The position numbers and the translations under genes are program-made. Positions 53,877 through 61,638 of a stretch of DNA of 64,000 nucleotides are shown here, piece after piece. Every line of letters begins with the position of its first letter. The stretch's first letter is position 1. Location of the stretch: contig MPML01000002.1 in the NCBI GenBank assembly GCA_002238445.1, forward strand, positions 62,001 to 126,000. The letters run 5' to 3'. The notes below the pieces were generated by a model. The model made no database searches. It saw only the letters and a program-made list of their open reading frames with translations, and had not been told where the DNA came from. Source of the stretch: Caldilineaceae bacterium bin5. Lineage in GTDB: Bacteria > Chloroflexota > Anaerolineae > Caldilineales > Caldilineaceae.

Positions 53877-54620
53877 TCAATTATTACGACCTGCGGTAGT
53901 CAGGCGGAAACGGTAGAGTTCCTGATAGATCTCCTGCGCCTGGGCCAGAAGGTCTTCCAAATGCGGAGGCGGTGTTTCGTCTTTGGGACGGTAGGGGGCG
54001 AAACCAGTCGACTTTTCGACCGCGGCGTACCAGTAGGGCGCCCAAACGCCGTCGCTGTTGCGGCGGCCCGGCGGCCATGAGAGCATACGCTCGGAGAACG
54101 GCACCGATACGGCTTCACACAGCAGGTTGAGCGTGCCGCTAGGATCTTCCAGCACATCCTGGCTGTCAATGACAGGCGGAATCGAGCCGCTTTGGTGGCG
54201 GACGGCCTCGAACAGCCGCAGCAGTTGGGGGAAGCCCAGATCCATCAGGGTGGGCTGCGACCGCACTTTGATGTATGAGGTTATGACCTCGGCCGGCGCC
54301 CGGATCAGAAAACAGTTTGCCAGCTTGCCCACCCAGTCCAAGCTGATATGGTCCAGCATGTGGTGGGCCATATGTTTCTGGTACCAGATCGCTGCGCCCT
54401 CAGGCAATGGATCTTCGGTCAGGTTGCGGGCGACGGTGCGCCAGTTGGTTTCATAGCTGGCAATGATATCGTCTCGCCCCGGGTGATCCATGCCGGTGGC
54501 CTGCAGGAAATGGGCGTAGAAGGGTTCGTCGGATACTACCGTGTCAGGCCGGTTTTCCCATGCGCGCATAATCGCCGTTGAAATTGTGCGCGGCGCACAC
54601 CACATGGCAATCCGAGTCAT
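53877..54620 (-). CDS. sulfotransferase-like P-loop protein
   Basis: This 247-residue protein starts 'TRIAMWCAPRTISTAIMRAWENRPDTVVSDEPFYAHFL', in pieces: 'APRTISTA' is the PAPS 5'-phosphosulfate-binding loop of sulfotransferases. 'HMAHHML' and 'LIRAPAEVITSYIKV' (the R-x-P and S residues of the 3'-phosphate site) follow, and 'DGVWAPYWYAAVEKSTGF' ends the domain. The ATG at 54620 has GAGGACTTTT upstream; a TTG at 54632 is less likely. It precedes the aminotransferase-like gene by 50 bases. The substrate is unknown. Confidence 0.82.
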   Translation of the reverse strand: MTRIAMWCAPRTISTAIMRAWENRPDTVVSDEPFYAHFLQATGMDHPGRDDIIASYETNWRTVARNLTEDPLPEGAAIWYQKHMAHHMLDHISLDWVGKLANCFLIRAPAEVITSYIKVRSQPTLMDLGFPQLLRLFEAVRHQSGSIPPVIDSQDVLEDPSGTLNLLCEAVSVPFSERMLSWPPGRRNSDGVWAPYWYAAVEKSTGFAPYRPKDETPPPHLEDLLAQAQEIYQELYRFRLTTAGRNN

Positions 54621-54675
54621 AAAAGTCCTCAAGCTGCAGTGGAATTGATTATGTTGTTAGTGAAAAGTAGCTGCA

Positions 54676-55404
54676 CTAGCTACTTTCCACCGACGTTGTA
54701 GCTCCCGCCCATCCTGCCAGCGTTTCTGCCAGCAGGCGGTAGCGCGCGAGGAGAGCGAGACTATATGTATTGGAGCTGAGAATAACATGCGGCCTATCCG
54801 AATCAGGCTCCAACAGTTCGAAACGGATATAGCTGAGCCCCGTCTGTTCCCCTGCGCCGTTTCCCTCGGCGGCCAGGGGGCCGAGTTCGGAGATGGCCCC
54901 GTTGCCTCCATTCTGGAAGTGCAGGTGGGCGATATCTCCATTGCTTGCAACCGACGCCGCGTCAGCACCCCCTTCGAGCACGGGTGGCGCCTTGATTCCC
55001 TGGCTAAGACTGTGCTCCTCCTGCGCCGCCCTGGACGGAGAATCTTGGGTGTCCAGAAAGCCGGACTCGGAAGGCGAGGCAACTTCCCAGGATATGACTC
55101 GGGCAGCCTGCTCGGCGGGCTGAGCGTCGGCGTCAGTCTGCTGGGCGCCTTCACGGAAATGGATCCTCAACTGGGCGGAGTCAGCGACATTCCAGGCTAC
55201 TACACCATCGCAGGTTTGGACACAAGCGACCCGGCTCCGCAAGTAGAAGTGGAGAGTCACCAGATCGTCGGCGTCAACTTCAAAACTCGGCTTCTTTCTC
55301 CGCAGCCGCCGGGGGAGAGATTTCGACAGTTGGGGCAAAGGAGAATCTGAGGGGAAAGCATATGAACGTACACGTACAAACTCTCTATCTATCAACCTAA
55401 TCAT
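54676..55404 (-). CDS. uncharacterised protein coupled to oligopeptidase B
   Basis: This 242-residue protein is not recognised. Its start codon overlaps the stop of the upstream peptidase gene (ATGA), which supports a real, translationally coupled gene. It looks soluble, with a basic N-terminus ('LPRRLRRKKP'), a central Gln/Ala/Glu-rich low-complexity stretch (about 85-150), and a C-terminal half that looks folded ('GLSYIRFELLEPD', 'LALLARYRLLAETLAGW'). No signal peptide, transmembrane helix or known motif is visible. It ends 55 bases before the sulfotransferase-like gene. Confidence 0.6.
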   Translation of the reverse strand: MIRLIDREFVRVRSYAFPSDSPLPQLSKSLPRRLRRKKPSFEVDADDLVTLHFYLRSRVACVQTCDGVVAWNVADSAQLRIHFREGAQQTDADAQPAEQAARVISWEVASPSESGFLDTQDSPSRAAQEEHSLSQGIKAPPVLEGGADAASVASNGDIAHLHFQNGGNGAISELGPLAAEGNGAGEQTGLSYIRFELLEPDSDRPHVILSSNTYSLALLARYRLLAETLAGWAGATTSVESS

Positions 55405-57551
55405 CGTCCACCGCTCCTGTTACTACATTCGACAGAATCAGTGGTGTCAAGAATAAACGCATATTCCAAGGCGACCTCCTCTAGGTAGTCGTAGCGGCCG
55501 GACTTGCTGAAATGACCGGCTCCCATTTCGGTTTTTAGCATAAGCGGGTTGTTGTCGGTTTTGCATGCCCGCAGCTTGGCCACCCATTTGGCTGGCTCCC
55601 AATATTGCACTCTCGGATCGTTCAGGCCTGCAGTGGCAAGGATTGCCGGATAATCCTGGGCCTCAACATTATCGTAGGGGGAATAACTCTTCATATAGTG
55701 GTAGTAGTCCGGCTCGGCCGGGTTGCCCCACTCCTCCCACTCGATGACGGTCAGGGGGATGGTGGCGTCAAGCATTGTGTTGACCACGTCGACAAATGGT
55801 ACGCCGGCGACGACGCCGGCGAACAGGTCCGGCCGCAGGTTGGTTACGGCGCCCATCAACAGCCCGCCTGCGCTGCGACCGCTGATCACCAGAGACCGAG
55901 GTGAAGTATAGTTGCGGTCGATCAGGGCTTCGGCACAGGCGATGAAATCGGTAAAGGTGTTCATCTTCTTGAGGTATTTGCCGTCTTCTTTCCACTGCCT
56001 TCCCATTTCGCCGCCGCCGCGAATATGACCGTAGGCGACGACAAAGCCACGTTGCAACAGGCTGACGTGGTTGCTACTGAAGGATGGATCATAGCTCATC
56101 CCATATGAGCCGTAGCCAATGAGAAGGCAAGGGTTACAACTGTCTTGCTTAAGGTCGGCTGGATAGACGAGCGAGATGGGCACTTTGACGCCGTCGGGCG
56201 CGGCTGCCCAGATGCGCTCGGTCGTGTAGGCGGAAGGATCGTAGCCCGCCACTTCGTCCTGTTTGCGCAGCGTGCGTGTGCGATCTTCCATATCGTAGTC
56301 GAAGACCGTCGGCGGTGAGACAAGAGAGGTATATCGATAGCGCAAGGTCTTTGTGGTGAAATCTGGATTCGGGCCAGGGGAGACCGTATACACTGGCTCC
56401 AACTGCTCGACGCGGTGGGCGTTGGACTTTTCACCCGCGTAGAAGGCTCCGTCGCGCAGGTCCTGAATCCTGATGTGTGTAAGGCCGCTCTCCCGCTCCC
56501 AGATCACCAGGAAGTCCTGGAAGGGTTCGACTCTGTCCAGCATGACGTCGGTGGAATGGGGGATCAGCTCCTGCCAGTTCTCGCGGGCGGGGGCGTCGAT
56601 GGGCGCCGCCATTACACGGAAATTTTCCGCTTCCCAGTTTGTCAGGATGAAGAAGCGTTCGTCGCCGGTTTCACTTCGATGGTGGGTAACGAAGTACTCC
56701 ATATCCTGCACGCGCGGTTGCACCAGCAAGGGCTGACCGTCGCTGTGGTCGGCGTCGATGGCATAGACCTCGGATGTTACGGCGCTGCCCAGGGCGAGGA
56801 AAATGTAGCGTTCGCTCTTTGCTTTGTAGAGCCGCAGGAAAAAGCGCTCGTCCTCCTCGTGGTAAACGACCTCGTCATCGGAGGAGGCTTCACCAAGGTG
56901 GTGCCGGTGCAGCTTGTATGGCCGCAAGGCTGGGTCGAGCGTAGTGTAGTAGAGCGTGCGATTGTCGTTGCCCCATTCCAGACCGTAGTAGGTATTCTCG
57001 ATCTGGTCCGGCAGCAGATCGCCGGTTGCCAGGTCTTTAACCCGCAGTGTGTATGTTTCCGAGCCATCGGTATCGAGGGCGAAAGCCAGGAGGGAATGAT
57101 CGGGGCTGACTGCGAAGTTCCCCATTTGCAAGTAGTCGTGCCCCTCGGCCTCGACGTTGAGATCGATGAGGACCTGTTCGTCCGCGTCGAGGCTGTCCTG
57201 TTTGCGGCAGTAGATTCGATACTGCTTGCCTTCCTCTTCACGGTAATAGTAGAAGTAGCCGCCGTCCGCCACCGGAACGGACTCATCGGTTTCCTTGATA
57301 CGGCTCTTCATCTCGCCATAGAGGGTACTTTGCAGTGCCTCGGTATGGGCCAGCATCGCTTCGGTGTATTTGTTCTCGGATTCCAGGTAGGACAGTACTG
57401 CAGGGTTTTCGCGTTCCCGAAGCCAATTGTAGTGATCCACGCGTGCGTCGCCGTGGTTCCTATGCGTTACGGGCTGGATGGGTGCCACCGGCGGCGCCAG
57501 GTCAGATTGATGGCTTGACACAGACGCGAACACGTCAGGCTTAACTGACAT
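55401..57551 (-). CDS. ptrB: oligopeptidase B (S9A serine peptidase)
   Basis: This 716-residue protein has an N-terminal seven-bladed propeller and a C-terminal alpha/beta-hydrolase domain. The nucleophile is S560 in 'ISGRSAGGLLMG', the Asp lies in 'ATAGLNDPRVQY', and the His in 'TEMGAGHFSKSGRYD'. The typical opening 'APPVAPIQPVTHRNHGDARVDHYNWLR', in pieces, and 'HIRGGGEMGRQWKEDGKY' support PtrB, which cuts short peptides after Arg or Lys. It is cytosolic. It is followed by a coupled unknown gene. A minus-strand TATAAT near 57614-57609 may be its -10 box. Confidence 0.94.
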   Translation of the reverse strand: MSVKPDVFASVSSHQSDLAPPVAPIQPVTHRNHGDARVDHYNWLRERENPAVLSYLESENKYTEAMLAHTEALQSTLYGEMKSRIKETDESVPVADGGYFYYYREEEGKQYRIYCRKQDSLDADEQVLIDLNVEAEGHDYLQMGNFAVSPDHSLLAFALDTDGSETYTLRVKDLATGDLLPDQIENTYYGLEWGNDNRTLYYTTLDPALRPYKLHRHHLGEASSDDEVVYHEEDERFFLRLYKAKSERYIFLALGSAVTSEVYAIDADHSDGQPLLVQPRVQDMEYFVTHHRSETGDERFFILTNWEAENFRVMAAPIDAPARENWQELIPHSTDVMLDRVEPFQDFLVIWERESGLTHIRIQDLRDGAFYAGEKSNAHRVEQLEPVYTVSPGPNPDFTTKTLRYRYTSLVSPPTVFDYDMEDRTRTLRKQDEVAGYDPSAYTTERIWAAAPDGVKVPISLVYPADLKQDSCNPCLLIGYGSYGMSYDPSFSSNHVSLLQRGFVVAYGHIRGGGEMGRQWKEDGKYLKKMNTFTDFIACAEALIDRNYTSPRSLVISGRSAGGLLMGAVTNLRPDLFAGVVAGVPFVDVVNTMLDATIPLTVIEWEEWGNPAEPDYYHYMKSYSPYDNVEAQDYPAILATAGLNDPRVQYWEPAKWVAKLRACKTDNNPLMLKTEMGAGHFSKSGRYDYLEEVALEYAFILDTTDSVECSNRSGGR

Positions 57552-57658
57552 ACGATCTCCTCACCTACAATTGTACCGAACTTCACAAAGGGGGGGTACT
57601 GGGCGACTATTATAAAGTATCAATGTTAGATGCCCTATTTTTGAGAGTGGTGAAAAAT

Positions 57659-57687
57659 TTGACAAAGATTCAGGCGTCGTGTAGCCT
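57659..57687 (+). promoter_or_regulatory. possible promoter of the carbohydrate operon
   Basis: A perfect TTGACA (57659-57664) is followed after 17 bases by TAGCCT (57682-57687), a poor -10 box. It would produce a leader of about 155 bases before the first permease gene. A weak -10 suggests dependence on an activator. Confidence 0.35.
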
Positions 57688-57846
57688 AGCACCCGTTCCT
57701 CCAGCCAGATCCCCAGCCGTGCTGACGCGGTGGGGCCACAGACACAATTACTAATTCAGCCAGCAGTTTTTCGGCCTGGTTCCCGGTGCGGCTATCAACG
57801 ATAGCCGCTGCCAACTATTGTTCCGGCGTAGGCAGGAAAGAGTACA

Positions 57847-58860
57847 GTGATAAACGAGAAGCAGTTGGACAGGCAGACCGCTTCGCCACCCAGTTCGTCC
57901 AAGTCGAAACAACCAGCGTCTGCACCAGCGCGTATCCTTGGCAGGCTCTTCGGCAACGAGAGGGAGCTTAAGACGAACCTCTCGCTGCTTTCGATGTCGC
58001 TGCCGGGCGTCGTTCTGCTGTTCATTTTTGCCTACCTGCCGATGTTGGGCATAGTCATTGCCTTCAAGGACTATCGCTTCAATCTGGGTATTTTCGGCAG
58101 CGAATGGGTCGGTTTCCAGAATTTCCGCTTTCTATTCGGAACGGACGCGGCACTACGGATTACCCGCAATACTTTGCTGATGAATATTCTTTTCATCGGC
58201 ACAATTACGGTCTGCGCGTTAGTGGTTGCCATTCTGATGAACGAAGTTTACCGCAGCCGTATGAGCAAGTACTATCAGACGATGCTGTTTTTCCCCTACT
58301 TTATTTCGTGGGTGATTGTCAGCTATTTCGTCTTTGCCTTTCTCAATGGTCAGACAGGGCTGATCAACCAGTGGATAGATGCCCTGCAAATAGAACGGAT
58401 CGCCTGGTATCGTTCACCGGAGTACTGGCCTGCGATCCTGGTGCTTGCCAATCTTTGGAACGGCATTGGATTCAGCAGCATCATTTATCTGGCCGGTATC
58501 CTCGGTATTTCGCCTGAGCTATACGAAGCGGCAAAAATTGACGGCGCCGGCAAGCTACAACAAATCCGCCACATTACCTTGCCCATGCTGTACCCTATGA
58601 TCATCATCTTGACTCTGCTGGCGATTGGGCGCATCTTCCACGCTGATTTCGGCCTGTTTTTCTTTTTGCCAAGGGACAATCCGCTGCTCTACTCCACGAC
58701 TGACGTTATTGACACCTTTGTATACCGCTCTCTGGTGGAGCTTGGCGAGATCAGCATGGCAGCGGCAGCCGGCTTTTACCAGTCATTTGTCGGATTCTTG
58801 CTCGTAGTGGGCGCAAATTGGGTTGTTCGCCGGTTCAATGAGGACTATGCGTTGTATTAG
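57847..58860 (+). CDS. ABC transporter permease, LplB type
   Basis: This 337-residue membrane protein has six or seven predicted helices. The EAA loop is 'YEAAKIDGAGKLQQIRHITLPML', which contacts the ATPase. 'FLPGVVLLFIFAYLPMLGIVIAFKDYRF'-type helices ('LSMSLPGVVLLFIFAYLPM') and 'YYQTMLFFPYFISWVIVSYF' match LplB-type permeases for oligosaccharides. The start is a GTG with GGAAAGAGTACA upstream. The second permease begins twelve bases later. No ATPase gene is in the window, so a shared MsmK-like ATPase is likely. Confidence 0.93.
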   Translation: MINEKQLDRQTASPPSSSKSKQPASAPARILGRLFGNERELKTNLSLLSMSLPGVVLLFIFAYLPMLGIVIAFKDYRFNLGIFGSEWVGFQNFRFLFGTDAALRITRNTLLMNILFIGTITVCALVVAILMNEVYRSRMSKYYQTMLFFPYFISWVIVSYFVFAFLNGQTGLINQWIDALQIERIAWYRSPEYWPAILVLANLWNGIGFSSIIYLAGILGISPELYEAAKIDGAGKLQQIRHITLPMLYPMIIILTLLAIGRIFHADFGLFFFLPRDNPLLYSTTDVIDTFVYRSLVELGEISMAAAAGFYQSFVGFLLVVGANWVVRRFNEDYALY

Positions 58861-58872
58861 GATGCCGCTGCC

Positions 58873-59781
58873 ATGACAGTTACGACCAGCCGCCAGCAGA
58901 CACCGATGAACCGTTACCGGCTGCAAGCATTTTTGGGCAGGTTCGCGGTGCATGCCGTTTTGACGGTGGTCGGGCTTACCTGCCTGATACCGTTGATACT
59001 TGTCGTCAGCATCTCACTTTCCGACGAACTGCGCCTGGCGAAAGAGGGTTACCAGCTACTGCCGGTCGGCTTTACCACGTTTGCATACGAGTACATCCTG
59101 CAGCAGCCTGGGCAGATTTTGCGGTCGTATGGGGTAACAGCATTTGTAACCGCTTTCGGCACCATCGCCGGGCTTCTGGTCTGCTCGCTGCTAGCCTGGC
59201 CGCTGGCACGCAAAGATTTCCGACTGCGCGGGCCGCTTTCGTTTTATGTCTTTTTTACGCTGCTTTTCAACGGCGGCATGGTCCCTTTCTACATTCTTGT
59301 AACGCGTTATCTGGGCCTGAAGGACAACATTTTTGTCTTGATTTTGCCGTATATGGTCACAGCCTGGTATGTGCTGATCATACGGACCTCCTTTGCTCAA
59401 CTTCCGACAGAGCTTCTGGATGCAGCCCGAATTGACGGCGCCGGCGAGTGGCGGATTTTCTTCCAGATCGTCGTGCCGCTCTCCAAGCCGGTGCTGGCTA
59501 CTATTGGACTCTTTTTTGTGCTGCGCTACTGGAATGATTGGTTTCTGGCGTTGCTTTTCATTGACGACAGCTCGATGTATCCCCTCCAGTATCTGCTGTA
59601 TGTGCTGATGGCCAATATCAATTTCATGGCGTCAAATCCGCAGACGACAGGGATGCCGATCCCGACGCTTTCGGCGCGCATGGCGATGGCAGTATTGGCA
59701 TTCGGCCCGGCGCTATTTTCTTTTCTGCTTTTGCAGAAATACTTTGTCCGCGGCATTACTATCGGCGGCTTGAAAGGTTAG
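58873..59781 (+). CDS. ABC transporter permease, YtcP type
   Basis: This 302-residue protein is the second permease of a carbohydrate (CUT1) importer. It has six predicted helices, the EAA loop 'LLDAARIDGAGEWRIFFQIVVPLSKPVLA' in pieces, and 'GGMVPFYILVTRYLGLKDNIF', a segment typical of the YtcP/LplC group. Twelve bases separate it from the LplB-type gene. The final 'YFVRGITIGGLKG' is the family ending. Confidence 0.94.
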   Translation: MTVTTSRQQTPMNRYRLQAFLGRFAVHAVLTVVGLTCLIPLILVVSISLSDELRLAKEGYQLLPVGFTTFAYEYILQQPGQILRSYGVTAFVTAFGTIAGLLVCSLLAWPLARKDFRLRGPLSFYVFFTLLFNGGMVPFYILVTRYLGLKDNIFVLILPYMVTAWYVLIIRTSFAQLPTELLDAARIDGAGEWRIFFQIVVPLSKPVLATIGLFFVLRYWNDWFLALLFIDDSSMYPLQYLLYVLMANINFMASNPQTTGMPIPTLSARMAMAVLAFGPALFSFLLLQKYFVRGITIGGLKG

Positions 59782-59933
59782 TGTTGTATGCGGCGACGCC
59801 GACAGAGCTGTTTGCGCGGATGAAAGATCAGAGTTGCGATGCGATGACGGAAAGAAACTCTATCCGTTGACCATAAGACACAATTTTGCGTAGATCATTC
59901 AACAGACTGTTCACTTACAAGGAGAAGAAGCAA

Positions 59934-61475
59934 ATGACCCGACACCGTGTTTTGGCCGTTCTCAGCGTTCTGCTGGTCGCTTCACTGGTACTCACGGCCT
60001 GCCCGGCCCCTGCGCCAGCGGATTCGGCTGCGGCAGAAGGCCAACAGGAGGCCGCCGCGCCGATGCCCTCTGACGACCTGGTGAATATCACCTATTCCTA
60101 TGGCAGCCGCGGCATCCCGGCCGACCTGCAGATGGTGGAGGATGCGATGAATGAGATCCTTCACGAGAAGATCGGCGTTCACCTTACACTGGAACCAATT
60201 GACTTCGGCGCGTTCAACGACAAGATGCAGTTACGTCTGTCCGCGGGTGAAGAGTGTGACATCATATTCACAGCGCCCTGGATCAACAGCTACGCCAACA
60301 ATGTCGCCAATGGTGTGCTTGCTCCATTGGACGATCTGCTGCTAGATCATGCGCCGGGCTTGTGGGGCAGCATGCCCGCCACGACCTGGGACGCGGCACG
60401 CGTCAACGGCGTGATCTATGGCGTCATCAACCAACAGATTTTCCCGAAGCCCTGGGGCGTCCATCCGCGCAAGGACCTGGCCGAGAAGTACGGCCTCAAC
60501 CTGGATTCGGTATCGAAGTGGGAAGATATGGAGCCCTGGTTGGCTGATGTTCGCGACGGTGAGGGCATCACGCCGGTATTCGTTGCCGCACCGGGACGGG
60601 GTCTTTTCCTTTCGCAGTACTACGGCTTCGACCCTCTGGATGACGGCATTCACTTCCTCGGCATGAAAGCTGATGACGAGTCGCTGACCGCCGTAAATAT
60701 GGTGGAAACGGTGGAATTTCAGATGGCCGCCGAAACGACAAAGCGCTGGGTTGATGAGGGTTATATGCCCCTGGAGCCCCTGCCCAATGATGAGGCGCAG
60801 TCCGCATTCCGCGCGGGCCAATATGCAATGGGCTATCATGTGGAAAAGCCGGGCAACGACGTTGAGTCGCAGAACGCCTACGGTTTCGAGTTCCTACTCA
60901 AGAACCTGACAGTCCCCCTGATTCTGGATACGGCCGGCGCTACCGCAACGATGAACGCAATCTGCTCCACCTCCGAGAATCCGGGCAAAGCGATGGAGGT
61001 TCTGGAGGAGTTCAACACGAACGTCCATATCTATAACCTTTTGTCACGGGGCATCGAAGGCGTGCACTGGGTGTGGGAGGATGAGGCCAATCAGGTGATG
61101 CGATATCCTGAAGGCGTGGACGGCAGCACCAGTTCCTACAATCCAAACACTGACTGGATGTTTGGTAACCAGTTCAATGCCTACTACCGGGACGCCAAGC
61201 AAGTCGGAGCGTGGGAAGCGACCAAAGAGATGAACGATACGGCATTCCCGTCGGAAGCTCTGGGTTTCGTGGTGGACCGCGAGCCGATCAAGACCGAAAT
61301 CGCTCAGACTTCGGCCGTTTACGACGAATTTGTTCTGCCTATCCAGTATGGTTGGGTCGCCTATGCGGATGGCGCGGCCGAGGCTATTGAGAAGTTGAAC
61401 GAGGCCGGCGCGCAGACCATCATTAACGAAGTAAATCGTCAGCTGCAGGAGTGGCGGGCGAAGAACCCAAGGTAA
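59934..61475 (+). CDS. extracellular solute-binding lipoprotein of a carbohydrate ABC transporter
   Basis: This 513-residue binding protein has a lipoprotein signal peptide (lipobox 'LTAC', Cys about 23), then an Ala/Pro/Glu linker and a type 1 solute-binding fold of the LplA group ('ITYSYGSRGIPADLQMVEDAMNEIL', in pieces, 'LTLEPIDFGAFNDKMQLRLSAGEECDIIFTAPWINSYANNV' in pieces). Its length and partners (LplB and YtcP types) agree with an oligosaccharide importer. The ATG at 59934 has AAGGAGAAG upstream; a TTG at 59886 is less likely. Confidence 0.92.
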   Translation: MTRHRVLAVLSVLLVASLVLTACPAPAPADSAAAEGQQEAAAPMPSDDLVNITYSYGSRGIPADLQMVEDAMNEILHEKIGVHLTLEPIDFGAFNDKMQLRLSAGEECDIIFTAPWINSYANNVANGVLAPLDDLLLDHAPGLWGSMPATTWDAARVNGVIYGVINQQIFPKPWGVHPRKDLAEKYGLNLDSVSKWEDMEPWLADVRDGEGITPVFVAAPGRGLFLSQYYGFDPLDDGIHFLGMKADDESLTAVNMVETVEFQMAAETTKRWVDEGYMPLEPLPNDEAQSAFRAGQYAMGYHVEKPGNDVESQNAYGFEFLLKNLTVPLILDTAGATATMNAICSTSENPGKAMEVLEEFNTNVHIYNLLSRGIEGVHWVWEDEANQVMRYPEGVDGSTSSYNPNTDWMFGNQFNAYYRDAKQVGAWEATKEMNDTAFPSEALGFVVDREPIKTEIAQTSAVYDEFVLPIQYGWVAYADGAAEAIEKLNEAGAQTIINEVNRQLQEWRAKNPR

Positions 61476-61519
61476 AGACAAGCGCTGCACGACTGAAGAA
61501 TAAGTGTAAGCGCCTATTC

Positions 61520-61562
61520 CGTACACCGCTGCGCCCAGTACAATTTGGCGCAGCGGTGTACG
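61520..61562 (+). promoter_or_regulatory. 16-bp intercistronic stem-loop
   Basis: GTACACCGCTGCGCC (61521-61535) pairs perfectly with GGCGCAGCGGTGTAC (61547-61561), and the flanking C61520-G62 adds one pair. The loop is CAGTACAATTT. It lies between the binding-protein gene and the next gene (154 bases apart), with no U-tract. Such stems often protect the upstream binding-protein mRNA or lower downstream expression. Confidence 0.75.
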
Positions 61563-61638
61563 CGGACTTGCCGCCGGTGGATCGTTTGCGGGCGGAACCT
61601 GACAACCCACAATCTCACCAACAAGAGAGGTGAGCCTC

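Noticed and set aside
56415..57518. 367-residue plus-strand open frame over ptrB
   Set aside because: Antisense of oligopeptidase B; no independent motif or start signal.
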